A stretch of 64,000 nt of DNA from Nocardia transvalensis (GCF_015477765.1 NZ_JADLQQ010000007.1:531537-595536), one strand, 5' to 3'. Positions 1 to 10,088 are shown, numbered from the stretch's first letter. Made by a program: numbers and translations. The notes: a model not told the origin generated them from the sequence alone.

Positions 1-1
1 G

Positions 2-3000
2 GACAGCTTCTTCGACATCGGCGGCAATTCGCTGCTGGCGACCCGGCTCACCGTGGCCGTGCACACCGAATTCGAGGTGGACCTGCCGGTGCGCGCGATC
101 TTCGAGGCACCGACGGTGGCGGGTGTGGCCGCGCGGCTGGCGGAAGCGCCCCGGACGCGGCGGGTGGCGCTGGCGGTGCACACCCCGCGTCCGGAGCGCA
201 TCCCACTGTCGCTGCCGCAGCAGCGCGTATGGTTCCTCAACCGCTATTCTCCCGAATCCAGCGCCTACAACATCGCTTTCGTGATAACGATCGACGGCGA
301 TCTGGATGTGGCGGCCCTGCAGGCGGCGGTGGGCGATCTGATCGATCGGCACGAGCCGCTGCGCACGATCTTCCCGGAGGACACCGACGGCGGCACCGGC
401 GCGTATCAGCTGGTCCTCGACACCGACCGCTGCACACCGCAGGTGGAGGCGGTCGACACCGACGAGGACGGCGCGCAACTGCTGCTGGGGGAGCTGGCCC
501 GCGGCGGCTTCGACCTGACCCGGGAGACGCCGCTGCGGCTGGTGTTGCTGCACACCGACACCGAGCGCCATCTGCTCGGCGTGGTGCTGCATCACATCGC
601 CGCCGACGGGTGGTCGCTGGCCCCGCTGACCCGGGATCTGGCTCTGGCCTACGCCGCCCGCCACGGCGGCGCCGCGCCCGCGTGGCAGCCGCTGCCGGTG
701 CAGTACGCCGATTTCAGCCTGTGGCAACGCGATTACGTCGGCGACGCCGCCGATCCGGACAGCCCGGCCGCGGCCCAGCTGCGGTTCTGGCGGGAGACGC
801 TGGCCGAGCTGCCGGAGCGGATGCCGCTGCCCTACGATCGCCCGCGGCCCGCCCAGCCCACCCACCGCGCGGGAACCCTGCGCTTCGAGGTGCCGCAGAC
901 GCTGCAGCGACAGCTCGACGACCTCGCCCGCGCCCAGGGCGTGAGCCTGTTCATGGTGATGCGATCGGCGCTGGCGGTGTTGCTGCGCATCGTCACCGGC
1001 GGCCGCGACGTGCTCGTCGGCACCCCGGTCGCCGGGCGCGGCGACGCCCGCCTCGACGAGCTGGTCGGGATGTTTGTCAACACCCTGGTGCTGCGCTCGC
1101 AGGTCGACCCGGACCGCAGTTTCGCCGAACAACTGCACCGCGACCGCGACGGCGAGCTGGCGGCGATGGCGCATGTGGATCTGCCGTTCGACCGGATCGT
1201 GGAGGAACTGGGCCGCGGCGGCGCGGCGGGACCGCTGCTGCAGGTGGCGCTGACCGTGCAGGACGGTCCCGCGCCCGCGCTGGAATTGCCGGGGCTGCGG
1301 TTGTCGGCGGCCGAATTGGATATCGCGCTGGCGAAATTCGACCTGGAGCTGCGGGTGCTCCCCCGAGGACCGGAGTCCGAGGATCCCTCCCGTGTCCGGA
1401 GGGGCTTCGAATTCGTCTACGACGTAGAGCTTTTCGACCACGACACGGTGGCGACGCTGGCGCAGCGGCTGCTGATGGTGCTGCGCGCGGTCACCACCGA
1501 TCCGCGGGTGCGGGTGCGCGACATCGACGCCCGCACCGACTCCGAGCGCGCCCTGCTCACCCCGGCCTACGGTCCGGTGCCCACCCCGCAGTGCAGTCTG
1601 GCCAACTACTTCACCGCCACCGCGCATCTGCACGCCGAGCGGACCGCGCTGCGCTTCGGCGAGATCGAACTCAGCTACGGCGAGGTGGACCGGTATTCGA
1701 ACCGGTTGGCGCGGGCGCTGATCCGGCGCGGCCTGGGTGCGGGAGACCGGGTGGCGCTCGGGCTGACGCGGTCGGTGGAATCGGTGGTCACGATGGTGGC
1801 GGTGGCCAAATCGGGGGCGGCGTTCGTGCCGGTCGACCCGAACTACCCCGCGGACCGGGTCCGTCACATGCTCACCGATTCCGGCTGCCGCGTGGGTATT
1901 TCGATGTCGGCGCATGTCGTCGGGCTGCGCGAGGCCGCCGCCGGTGGCTGCGACACCGAGTGGCTGCTGCTCGACGATCCGGAGCTGATGGCCGAGATCG
2001 AGGGCCTCGACGACGCCACCGTCACCGACGCCGACCGGGTCCGCACCGTGTGGACGGCGGATCTGGCATATGTCATCTACACCTCCGGTTCCACCGGTAA
2101 GCCGAAGGGGGTGGCGATCACCCACGGCGGGCTGTCCAACTTCGCCGACGAGATCCGCGACCGCATGCGGGTCGAACGCGATTCGCGCACCTTGCATTTC
2201 GCGACGCCGAGCTTCGATGCGGCGGTGTTCGATCTGCTGCTGTCGGTCGGGGCGGGCGCCACCATGATCATCTGCCCGCCCGATGTGTACGGCGGCGACG
2301 AACTGGCCGCGCTGATGGACCGCGAGCGGGTCAGCCACACCTTCATGACCCCCGCCGCGCTGGCCACCATCGATCATCGCCGCTGGCCGCTGCCTCATTT
2401 GAAGTCGCTGGTCGTGGGCGGTGAGGCGCTGGGTCCGGAGCTGGTGGCCCGCTGGGCGCCGGGCCGGATGATGTTCAACGGCTACGGTCCCACCGAAACC
2501 ACCGTGGTGGTCACGATTTCCGAGCAGTTGGTGGTGGGCGGGCCGATCACCATCGGCACCCTCGTGCGCGGCGCGCGGGCCCTGGTGCTCGACGAGCGGC
2601 TGCGGCCGGTGCCGATCGGCGTGCCGGGCGAACTGTATCTGGGCGGGCAGGGCGTGGCCCGCGGCTATCTGGATCGGTTCGGGCTCACCGCAACCCGGTT
2701 CGTCGCCGACCCGTACGGCCCGGAGGGCGGGCGGATGTACCGCACCGGCGACGTGGTGCGCTGGAACGATCGCGGCGAGATCGTGTATCTGGGCCGCAGC
2801 GATCACCAGGTGAAGGTGCGCGGGTTCCGGATCGAGCTGGGTGAGATCAGCGAGGTGCTGGCCACGCATCCGGCGGTCCGGTTCGCCCACACCGAGGTTC
2901 GGGAGATCGCCGGTGTCGAACGGGTGGTGTCGTATGTGCTGCCCGCCGAGGCGCGCGCCGGTGTCGACACCGACCAGCTGCGCGCCCATGTGGCCACCCA

Positions 3001-6000
3001 GCTGCCCGCGCACATGGTGCCCGGCAGTATCACCGTGCTGGACCGGATTCCGCTCACGCCGGTCGGCAAGCTCGACCGCGCGGCCCTGCCGCAACCGCAA
3101 CCGGTGGCCACCGTCGCGCGGAAACCGGAGACCGACGCCGAGCGGCTGGTGGCGTCGGTGATGGCCGAGCTGGTGGGTGCCGAATCGGTCGGCGCCGAGG
3201 ACAGCTTCTTCGACGTCGGCGGGAATTCGCTGCTGGCAACGCAATTGGTGGCCCGTCTGGGCGCGGCCACCGGCACGCGGCTGCAGGTGCGGACGGTGTT
3301 CGCCGCGCCGACCGTGGCCGAACTGGCGACCCTGCTCGAGGCCGGGGGCGGCACCGACGCCGGCCCGCAGCTGCGGAGGCGGGCGCGGCCGCAGCGGGTG
3401 CCGCTGTCGGCGGCCCAGCGCCGGCTGTGGTTCCTCGAACGGTTCAATCGGCCCCGCGGCGAGGCCGCGGGCGTCTACAACGTTCCGGTCGCGCTGCGGC
3501 TGCGCGGCGAGCTGGACGTGGCGGCCCTGCAGGCCGCGCTGCACGCGGTGCAGGAGCGGCACGAGACGCTGCGCACGGTGTTCCCGGAATTGGAGGGCGA
3601 ACCGTTCCAGCGCGTGCTCGACCCGGCCGAGGCGGCCGTCGAGCTGACCGTCACCGACATCGCCGAGGAGCAGGTCGAGGCCGAGGTGACCCGCCTGGCC
3701 ACCCTCGGATTCGATTTGGGCACAACCGTTCCGGTGCGGGCGCGGCTGCTGCGGCTGGCCCCCGACGACCACGTGCTGGTGCTGGTGGTGCATCACATCG
3801 CGATGGACGGCTGGTCGCTGGAACCGCTGGCCGCAGACGTGGCCGCCGCCTACCGGGCGCACCGGGCCGGGACCGAGCCCGACTGGGCGGAGCTGCCGGT
3901 GCAGTACGCCGACTACACGCTGTGGCAGCGCGAAATCCTCGGGCGCGAGGACGATCCCGACTCCACCGTCAGCCGCCAGCTCGACTACTGGCGGCGCACC
4001 CTGGACGGGATTCCGGAACTGCTGGCCGTGCCCGCGGACCGGCCGCGCCCACCCACCCCCAGCTACCGCGGCGGCACGGTCGACTGCACGATCGACGCGC
4101 TCACCCACCGGGAACTGCAGGCCCTGGCGAGCCGCCACGGCGTCACGATGTTCATGGTGCTGCATGCGGCGCTGGCGGCATTGCTGCATCGGCTCACCGC
4201 CGGTGACGACATCACGGTGGGCACCCCGATCGCCGGGCGCGGGCATCCGGCACTGGATCCGATGATCGGCATGTTCGTCGGCACCCTGGTGCTGCGCACC
4301 CGCCTGGACGGCAGCACCCCGTTCACCGAGCTGCTGAAGTCGGTGCGCGACACCGATGTGGAGGCATTCGCGCACGCCGACGTCCCGTTCGAGCGGCTGG
4401 TGGAGGTGCTCAATCCCGTTCGCTCACAGTCGCATCACCCGATGTTCCAGGTGATGCTGTCGGTGCGCAATCAGCCGGCGCGGGCGCTGGAGCTGCCGGA
4501 GCTGCGCATCGAGGCCCGCGACGCCGATCCGGGCATCGCGAAATTCGATCTGCAATTCACCGTCACCGAATCCTGGACGCAGGGTGGGTCGGAGGCCGTG
4601 ACCGAGCGGGCTCCGGACGGGCTCACCGTGTCGGTCACCTTCGCCCGCGACCTGTTCGACGAGGCGACCGCGGCCCGGCTCGGCAACCGCCTGGCCCGGC
4701 TGCTGACCGCCGCCGCGGCGAATCCGACGCTGCCGGTGGGGGATCTGGAGCTGCTCGACGCCGCCGAATGGTCGAGTCTGGCCCCGGTACGCGGGGCGAC
4801 GGCCGATCGCCCCTTCACTTTCCCGGAGGTGTTCGAGGCCGCCGTGGCGGTGGATCGGCAGGCGGTGGCGTTGCGCTGCGACGGCACCCAGATCACCTAC
4901 GACGCCCTGGACCGGTGGACCAACCGGCTGGCCCGGGTGCTGATCTCGCTCGGCGTCGGCCCGGAAACGCTGGTGGCCCTGGGCATTCCGCGATCGGCGG
5001 AATCGGTGGCGGTGACGCTGGCGGTCGCCAAGGCCGGTGCGGCGTTCGTGCCGATCGATCCCGGCTATCCCGAGCATCGGATCGCGCATATGCTCACCGA
5101 TTCCGGTGCGACGCTGGGGATCACGTTGTCGGCGCATCGCGACCGCATGCCCGACGGCGCCAATTGGACGGTGCTGGACGCGCCCTCGTTCCGTCGCCGG
5201 GTGCTGCGCACCTCCGATGCGCCGATCACCCCCGAGGAGCGACCGGTCCCGCTGCGGATGGACAACCCGGCGTACGTGATCTACACCTCCGGCTCGACCG
5301 GTGTGCCCAAGGGGGTGGTGGTCACCCACGGCGGCCTGTCGAATTTCGCCGCCGAGACCGCCCAGCGGTTCGAGGTGCGGCCCGGCTGCCGCGTCCTGCA
5401 CTTCGCCACCCCGAGTTTCGATGCGGCCATGCTGGATCTGCTGCTGGCGCTGGGTGGGGCGGCGACGCTGGTGATCGCCCCGCCGGGGGTGTACGGCGGC
5501 GCCGAGCTGGCGAAGGTGCTGATCTCCGAGCGCGTCACCCACGCCTTCATCACCACCTCCGCGCTGGGCACGGTGGACCCCAGCGGCATCACCGAGATGC
5601 GCCACGTGCTGGTCGGCGGTGAGGCGCTGCCGCCGGATCTGGTCGCGCGCTGGGGCGCCGACGCGAGCGACCGCAAGCTGTACAACGCCTACGGGCCGAC
5701 GGAAACGACCATCGTCACGGTGATCTCGCCGCCGATGGTGCCCGGCGGGCCGATCACCATCGGCGGCCCGATCCGCGGCGTGCACGCGACGGTGCTGGAC
5801 GCGCGGCTGCATCCGGCGCCGGTCGGGGTGACCGGTGAGCTGTATCTGGCCGGTCCGGCGCTGGCCCGCGGCTACCTGCACCGGCCGGGGCTGACCGCGC
5901 AGCGGTTCGTCGCCAACCCGTTCGGCAAACCGGGCGAACGGATGTACCGCACGGGCGATCTGGTGCGCTGGGTCGAACACGACGGGCGCCGGGAGCTGGA

Positions 6001-7534
6001 CTACGTCGGGCGCACCGACCACCAGGTCAAGATCCGTGGTTTCCGCATCGAACTCGGCGAGATCGATGCGGCGCTGGCACGTCACCCCGCCGTCGAGTTC
6101 GTGACCACCATGGGCTACCGCACCCCGGCCGGTTCCACGGCGCTGGTGTCGTATGTGAAACCGCGCCGCGGCACCGACCCCACGGTGGCCGAGCTGACCG
6201 CGCACGTCGCCGAGCTGGTGCCCAATTACATGGTGCCCCAGTCGATCACGCTGCTGAATGCGGTGCCGCTGACCCCGGTCGGCAAGCTGGATCGAAAAGC
6301 GTTGCCCGAACCGGTGTTCGGCGCCGAACGCGCATACCGGGCGCCGTCGACGCCGGTGGAGGCGGCGCTGTGCGCGGCCTTCGCCGAGGTGCTGGGCGTG
6401 CAGACCGTCGGCGCCGACGACGGCTTCTTCGACCTGGGCGGCAATTCGCTGCTGGCGACCAAGGTGGTCGCGCACGTGCGGGCGGCCGGGATCGAACTGC
6501 CGGTGCAGACGATGTTCGGCGAATCCACCCCGGCGGCCATCGCGCGGCGGCTGGCGGCCTCGGCGGGCGATCTGCTCTCGGCCGCCGTGCAGCCGGTGCT
6601 GGCCATCCGCCCCTCGCCTAGCGGCTCGGGGAATAGTGTTGGTGGCTCGGGGAATAGTGTTGGTGGCTCCGGGAATAGTGTTGGTGGCTCCGGGAATAAT
6701 GTCGGTGGCTCGGGGACTAATGCTGGCGGCTCGGGGATCGATCCCGTTGTGCCACCGCTGTTCTGCGTGCATCCGGCGATCGGGCTGGCGTGGTGCTATT
6801 CGGGTCTGCTGGCGCATCTGCCCGCCGACCGGCCGGTGTACGGGCTGCAGGCGCCGCACGTGGGCGGCGGCGACGATCACAGCTCGATCGTGGCGGCCGC
6901 CGAAGACTATGTGGCCCATATTCGTTCGGTGCAGCCGCAGGGCCCCTACCATCTGCTGGGCTGGTCGCTGGGCGGGTTGATCGCCCACGAGATCGCGGTG
7001 CAGTTGCAGGCGGCGGGGGAGCGGGTGGCGCTGCTGGCGATGATGGACAGCTACCGGTTGTCCGACGAATGGCTCGAGCACGCCATTCCCGGAGTGGCCG
7101 ACATCATCGGCGAATTCGGCAGCGATCTGCTCGGCGGCGACCATGCCGTCGATCCGCGCCTGACCCTGCAGGACGCGGCTGAGCTGCTGCGCAACCGGCC
7201 CGGCCCGTTCGCGGCGCTGACCGTGGAACATCTGCAGCGGCTCTACACCGGCTACGCCAACGGCGCGTTGCTGGCACACGGTTTCCGGCCCCGCGTCTTC
7301 GACGGCGACCTGCTGTTCTTCACCGCCGCCGACGACGAGATCAATCGGGCCGACCCCACCCGCCGCGCGCAGGCCTGGGAGCCGTATGTGACCGGTGCGA
7401 TCCACGATCAGAAGGTGCGGTGCCGGCATTCCGGCATGACCACCCCGGAGGCGCTGGCCGTCATCGGCCCGGTGCTGCGAGACCACCTGGGCGGCAACGC
7501 TTCCCGCGCCGACGACCCGAAGGAGACGAAGTGA
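2..7534 (+). CDS. Nonribosomal peptide synthetase, 3' part, ending in a thioesterase (5' end outside window)
   Basis: The frame is open from base 2, so the gene starts upstream. The order seen is: end of a carrier domain (GGNSLLATRL at bases 20-49), C domain (HHIAADGWS near base 591), A domain (TSGSTGKPKG near 2080; FNGYGPTE near 2475), carrier (GGNSLLATQL near 3220), second C (HHIAMDGWS near 3790), second A (TSGSTGVPKG near 5287), third carrier (GGNSLLATKV near 6440), a Gly/Ser/Asn repeat linker at 6623-6736, and a C-terminal thioesterase with GWSLGG near 6960. No epimerase, methyltransferase or reductase domain is visible in this part. It therefore adds the last two residues of a peptide and releases it by hydrolysis or cyclisation. 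Both A domains give hydrophobic-looking pocket codes by hand alignment to GrsA. The stop codon overlaps the GTG of the exporter ATPase gene. The product is unknown. Confidence 0.95.
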   Translation, partial: DSFFDIGGNSLLATRLTVAVHTEFEVDLPVRAIFEAPTVAGVAARLAEAPRTRRVALAVHTPRPERIPLSLPQQRVWFLNRYSPESSAYNIAFVITIDGDLDVAALQAAVGDLIDRHEPLRTIFPEDTDGGTGAYQLVLDTDRCTPQVEAVDTDEDGAQLLLGELARGGFDLTRETPLRLVLLHTDTERHLLGVVLHHIAADGWSLAPLTRDLALAYAARHGGAAPAWQPLPVQYADFSLWQRDYVGDAADPDSPAAAQLRFWRETLAELPERMPLPYDRPRPAQPTHRAGTLRFEVPQTLQRQLDDLARAQGVSLFMVMRSALAVLLRIVTGGRDVLVGTPVAGRGDARLDELVGMFVNTLVLRSQVDPDRSFAEQLHRDRDGELAAMAHVDLPFDRIVEELGRGGAAGPLLQVALTVQDGPAPALELPGLRLSAAELDIALAKFDLELRVLPRGPESEDPSRVRRGFEFVYDVELFDHDTVATLAQRLLMVLRAVTTDPRVRVRDIDARTDSERALLTPAYGPVPTPQCSLANYFTATAHLHAERTALRFGEIELSYGEVDRYSNRLARALIRRGLGAGDRVALGLTRSVESVVTMVAVAKSGAAFVPVDPNYPADRVRHMLTDSGCRVGISMSAHVVGLREAAAGGCDTEWLLLDDPELMAEIEGLDDATVTDADRVRTVWTADLAYVIYTSGSTGKPKGVAITHGGLSNFADEIRDRMRVERDSRTLHFATPSFDAAVFDLLLSVGAGATMIICPPDVYGGDELAALMDRERVSHTFMTPAALATIDHRRWPLPHLKSLVVGGEALGPELVARWAPGRMMFNGYGPTETTVVVTISEQLVVGGPITIGTLVRGARALVLDERLRPVPIGVPGELYLGGQGVARGYLDRFGLTATRFVADPYGPEGGRMYRTGDVVRWNDRGEIVYLGRSDHQVKVRGFRIELGEISEVLATHPAVRFAHTEVREIAGVERVVSYVLPAEARAGVDTDQLRAHVATQLPAHMVPGSITVLDRIPLTPVGKLDRAALPQPQPVATVARKPETDAERLVASVMAELVGAESVGAEDSFFDVGGNSLLATQLVARLGAATGTRLQVRTVFAAPTVAELATLLEAGGGTDAGPQLRRRARPQRVPLSAAQRRLWFLERFNRPRGEAAGVYNVPVALRLRGELDVAALQAALHAVQERHETLRTVFPELEGEPFQRVLDPAEAAVELTVTDIAEEQVEAEVTRLATLGFDLGTTVPVRARLLRLAPDDHVLVLVVHHIAMDGWSLEPLAADVAAAYRAHRAGTEPDWAELPVQYADYTLWQREILGREDDPDSTVSRQLDYWRRTLDGIPELLAVPADRPRPPTPSYRGGTVDCTIDALTHRELQALASRHGVTMFMVLHAALAALLHRLTAGDDITVGTPIAGRGHPALDPMIGMFVGTLVLRTRLDGSTPFTELLKSVRDTDVEAFAHADVPFERLVEVLNPVRSQSHHPMFQVMLSVRNQPARALELPELRIEARDADPGIAKFDLQFTVTESWTQGGSEAVTERAPDGLTVSVTFARDLFDEATAARLGNRLARLLTAAAANPTLPVGDLELLDAAEWSSLAPVRGATADRPFTFPEVFEAAVAVDRQAVALRCDGTQITYDALDRWTNRLARVLISLGVGPETLVALGIPRSAESVAVTLAVAKAGAAFVPIDPGYPEHRIAHMLTDSGATLGITLSAHRDRMPDGANWTVLDAPSFRRRVLRTSDAPITPEERPVPLRMDNPAYVIYTSGSTGVPKGVVVTHGGLSNFAAETAQRFEVRPGCRVLHFATPSFDAAMLDLLLALGGAATLVIAPPGVYGGAELAKVLISERVTHAFITTSALGTVDPSGITEMRHVLVGGEALPPDLVARWGADASDRKLYNAYGPTETTIVTVISPPMVPGGPITIGGPIRGVHATVLDARLHPAPVGVTGELYLAGPALARGYLHRPGLTAQRFVANPFGKPGERMYRTGDLVRWVEHDGRRELDYVGRTDHQVKIRGFRIELGEIDAALARHPAVEFVTTMGYRTPAGSTALVSYVKPRRGTDPTVAELTAHVAELVPNYMVPQSITLLNAVPLTPVGKLDRKALPEPVFGAERAYRAPSTPVEAALCAAFAEVLGVQTVGADDGFFDLGGNSLLATKVVAHVRAAGIELPVQTMFGESTPAAIARRLAASAGDLLSAAVQPVLAIRPSPSGSGNSVGGSGNSVGGSGNSVGGSGNNVGGSGTNAGGSGIDPVVPPLFCVHPAIGLAWCYSGLLAHLPADRPVYGLQAPHVGGGDDHSSIVAAAEDYVAHIRSVQPQGPYHLLGWSLGGLIAHEIAVQLQAAGERVALLAMMDSYRLSDEWLEHAIPGVADIIGEFGSDLLGGDHAVDPRLTLQDAAELLRNRPGPFAALTVEHLQRLYTGYANGALLAHGFRPRVFDGDLLFFTAADDEINRADPTRRAQAWEPYVTGAIHDQKVRCRHSGMTTPEALAVIGPVLRDHLGGNASRADDPKETK
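6623..6736 (+). repeat. 21-bp in-frame tandem repeat in the NRPS carrier-thioesterase linker
   Basis: Five full copies and one partial copy of a 21-base unit encode GSGNSVG three times, then GSGNNVG, GSGTNAG and GSG. The first copies are almost identical. They use AAT, AGT, GTT and GGT codons that are rare in the surrounding GC-rich gene. The unit is a multiple of three, so copy changes would alter linker length without breaking the frame. It probably forms a flexible tether between the last carrier domain and the thioesterase. Confidence 0.9.
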
Positions 7535-8520
7535 GCTTGGCGGTGGAGGTCGCGGATCTGGTGAAGTGCTACGGCCGTGCCCGCGTGCTCGACGGGATCG
7601 ACCTGGAGATACCGACGGGCACGGTGATGGGTCTGCTGGGCCCCAACGGCGCCGGGAAGACGACCACGGTGCGGATCGTCACCACACTGCTCAAACCGAC
7701 CAAGGGCCGGGTGCGGGTGACGGGGGTGGACGTCCTGCGCGATCCGGCGCGGGCCCGCACCCGCATCGGCCTGTCGGGTCAGTACGCGGCGGTGGATGCC
7801 AATCTGTCCGGGTTCGAGAACCTGCGGATGGTGGCGCGGCTGTACGGGATGAACCACAAGCAGGCCGCGGCCCGGGCCACCGAACTGCTGGCCGCCCTGG
7901 GTCTCGAGCACGCGGCCGATCGTCGCGCGAGCACCTACTCCGGTGGGATGGCACGGCGACTGGATCTGGCCGGTGCCCTGGTCGCGCGCCCGCCGGTGGT
8001 GGTGCTCGACGAACCGACCACCGGCCTGGATCCGCGGGGCCGCCTGGACATGTGGCGGGTGATCGGCGAACTGGTCGACGACGGCACCACCGTGCTGCTG
8101 ACCACCCAGTACCTGGAGGAGGCCGATCAACTGGCCGACCGGATCACCGTGATCGACCGGGGCCGGGTGATCGCGCGCGGATCGGCCGACGAGTTGAAGA
8201 CCGCCATCGGTGGCGACCGGCTCACCGTGACCTTGGCGGCCGGACAGGATCCGGCACCGGCGATGGCGGTGCTGGCGCAGGTGGGTCTGGGCGAACCCGC
8301 CCACGAGGTCGGCACCGAGGAGGTGTCGATCGTGGTGGGCGACGGCTCGCGGACCATGGTCGAGGCCCTGCGCCGCCTCGACGACGCCGGGGTGTGCGTG
8401 GTGGATGCCACTGTGCACCGCCCGAGCCTCGACGAGGTTTTCCTGGCCCTGACCGGCGCGGGGGCCGGGACACCAGCCGAACCCGAAACCGACGACGTTG
8501 CAGAGGAGATCATGTCGTGA
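7531..8520 (+). CDS. ABC transporter ATP-binding protein, DrrA type
   Basis: A 329-residue nucleotide-binding subunit. It has Walker A GPNGAGKTT, signature motif YSGGMARRLDLA and Walker B VVVLDEPTTGLDP, and the extra C-terminal domain usual in daunorubicin-resistance (DrrA) ATPases. The start is the GTG that overlaps the NRPS stop (GTGA), preceded by AGGAG; the frame is open further upstream only inside the NRPS gene. Its own stop overlaps the GTG of the permease gene. The tight coupling NRPS-ATPase-permease suggests that this pump exports the NRPS product and may give self-resistance. That role is inferred from context; the family assignment is firm. Confidence 0.93.
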   Translation: MSLAVEVADLVKCYGRARVLDGIDLEIPTGTVMGLLGPNGAGKTTTVRIVTTLLKPTKGRVRVTGVDVLRDPARARTRIGLSGQYAAVDANLSGFENLRMVARLYGMNHKQAAARATELLAALGLEHAADRRASTYSGGMARRLDLAGALVARPPVVVLDEPTTGLDPRGRLDMWRVIGELVDDGTTVLLTTQYLEEADQLADRITVIDRGRVIARGSADELKTAIGGDRLTVTLAAGQDPAPAMAVLAQVGLGEPAHEVGTEEVSIVVGDGSRTMVEALRRLDDAGVCVVDATVHRPSLDEVFLALTGAGAGTPAEPETDDVAEEIMS

Positions 8521-9392
8521 GTACCGCAGAGCTGGCGGTCGCCGAGCCCGGCCCGGCCACCCCGCCAGATGCCGCCGCGCGGGTCGCGCGAATCTCCGCG
8601 CCGGTGCGGGTTTTTCGCGACAGCGCCATCGTCGCCTACCGCAATCTGCTGACGATTCTGCGGGTGCCGACCCTGCTGGTGACCGCGACGATCCAGCCGC
8701 TGATGTTCGTGTTCGTCTTCGCCTACATCTTCGCCGAATCGCTGGGCGGTGCGCAGTATCGGGAGTTCCTGCTGGCCGGGATCTTCACCCAGACCGTGGC
8801 GTTCAACGCCGCCTTCACCACCGTGGGGCTGGCCAACGATCTGCAGAAGGGCATCATCGACCGGATGCGCACCCTGCCCATGTCGCGGTTGGCGGTGCTG
8901 ATGGGCCGCACCCTGTCGGATCTGGTGGTCAACGTGCTGGCATTGGCGGTGATGGTCGGCTGCGGCTATGTGGTGGGCTGGCAGATCAACGGCACGATGG
9001 CCGATGCCGCGCTGGCGTTCGGGGTGATCCTGCTGTTCGCCTTCGCCATGTCGTGGGTGGGTGCGCTGACCGGGCTGCTGTCGCCGACGGTGGAGGTGGC
9101 CCAGAGCGCCGGGCTGATCTGGATGTTCCCGCTCACGTTCATCTCCTCGGCGTTCATCTCCGCCGACTCCCTGCCGGGGCCGCTGCGCACGTTCGCGGAA
9201 TGGAATCCGATCACCGCGGTGTCGGCGGCCGGACGCAAACTGTTCGACAACGGCGCGCCGCCCACGTTCGCGCCGCCGCACGGCTGGGCCGCCGAGCATT
9301 GCGTGGAGTATGCGGTCTACTGCTCGCTGGGGATCTTGGCGGTGGCGGTCCCGCTGGCGCTGCTGCAGTACCGCAAGGTGGCCAGCCACTGA
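8517..9392 (+). CDS. ABC transporter permease, DrrB/ABC-2 type
   Basis: A 291-residue integral membrane protein with about six hydrophobic segments. It has a cytoplasmic N-terminus followed by the typical first segment (TLLVTATIQPLMFVFVFAYIF) and the DRMRTLPMSR stretch seen in DrrB-type permeases. The GTG start overlaps the stop of the ATPase gene by four bases. It should form the membrane channel of the exporter driven by the upstream ATPase, most likely for the peptide made by the NRPS. Nothing in the sequence gives the substrate. Confidence 0.92.
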   Translation: MSTAELAVAEPGPATPPDAAARVARISAPVRVFRDSAIVAYRNLLTILRVPTLLVTATIQPLMFVFVFAYIFAESLGGAQYREFLLAGIFTQTVAFNAAFTTVGLANDLQKGIIDRMRTLPMSRLAVLMGRTLSDLVVNVLALAVMVGCGYVVGWQINGTMADAALAFGVILLFAFAMSWVGALTGLLSPTVEVAQSAGLIWMFPLTFISSAFISADSLPGPLRTFAEWNPITAVSAAGRKLFDNGAPPTFAPPHGWAAEHCVEYAVYCSLGILAVAVPLALLQYRKVASH

Positions 9393-9416
9393 CGGTGGGC
9401 GGCGTAACATGATGCG

Positions 9417-10088
9417 GTGAACGGAGGTTCGGAGTCGGGGACAACGGCGCCGCCGCGGGTGGTGCAGCGCGTCGATCTGGGGCTGGTGCCCTATCAGCAG
9501 GCGCTCGACGAGATGACGCAGTGGGTGCTGGCACGCCGCGCGGGGGAGGTCGGGGATCGGCTGTATCTGCTGGAGCATCCGCCGGTGATCACCTACGGGC
9601 GGGTGACCCCACTCGCGGATCTGCCTGTGCGAGAAGATATTCCGCTGGTCGCGGTGGATCGCGGGGGTCTGGCCACCTATCACGCGCCGGGCCAGCTCAT
9701 CGGCTATCTCGTCGTGGGCTTGAACGGGCGTGGTCCGGTGGACATCGTGCACTGGGTGGAGACCGGACTGGTGCGGGCGCTGGCGACGCTGGGATTCGAG
9801 ACCGTGCGCCGCGAGACCCCGGCGGGGGCGGCGAGCCTGGTGGGGGTGTGGACGCCCGATCATCGCAAGATCGCCTCGATCGGGTTGCGCATCCGCGGCG
9901 GGGTGACCAGTCACGGGTTCGCACTCAACGTCGATCCGGATATGCGGCCGTTCCGCGAATTCGTGGCCTGCGGGCTGCCGGATGTGGCGATGGTGTCGCT
10001 GCGCGAGCTGGCCGACGAACAGGGCCTGCCATTGCCGTCCCCGGCCGCCGTGCGCGATGCGGTCGCCGAGGCGCTGTCGGTGCTGTGA
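9417..10088 (+). CDS. lipB: Octanoyl-[acyl carrier protein]:protein N-octanoyltransferase
   Basis: LipB moves octanoate from acyl carrier protein onto lipoyl domains, the first step of lipoic acid attachment. The 223-residue product has the family signatures GGLATYHAPGQLIGY, RKIASIG (catalytic Lys) and SHGFALNV, and a Cys in VACGLPD at the position of the catalytic cysteine. The usual YHGPGQ motif here reads YHAPGQ. The start chosen is the GTG 24 bases after the permease stop; no strong ribosome binding site is visible. lipA, the usual partner, is not next to it. It lies directly behind the NRPS exporter, so it may be either the housekeeping enzyme or a paralogue linked to the peptide cluster; the former is more likely. 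Confidence 0.88.
   Translation: MNGGSESGTTAPPRVVQRVDLGLVPYQQALDEMTQWVLARRAGEVGDRLYLLEHPPVITYGRVTPLADLPVREDIPLVAVDRGGLATYHAPGQLIGYLVVGLNGRGPVDIVHWVETGLVRALATLGFETVRRETPAGAASLVGVWTPDHRKIASIGLRIRGGVTSHGFALNVDPDMRPFREFVACGLPDVAMVSLRELADEQGLPLPSPAAVRDAVAEALSVL

Noticed and set aside
4424..7486. A 1020-codon open frame on the minus strand over the NRPS gene
   Set aside because: It is antisense to clear C, A, carrier and thioesterase domains. It is rich in Arg, His and Gln, as expected of a shadow frame in GC-rich DNA.
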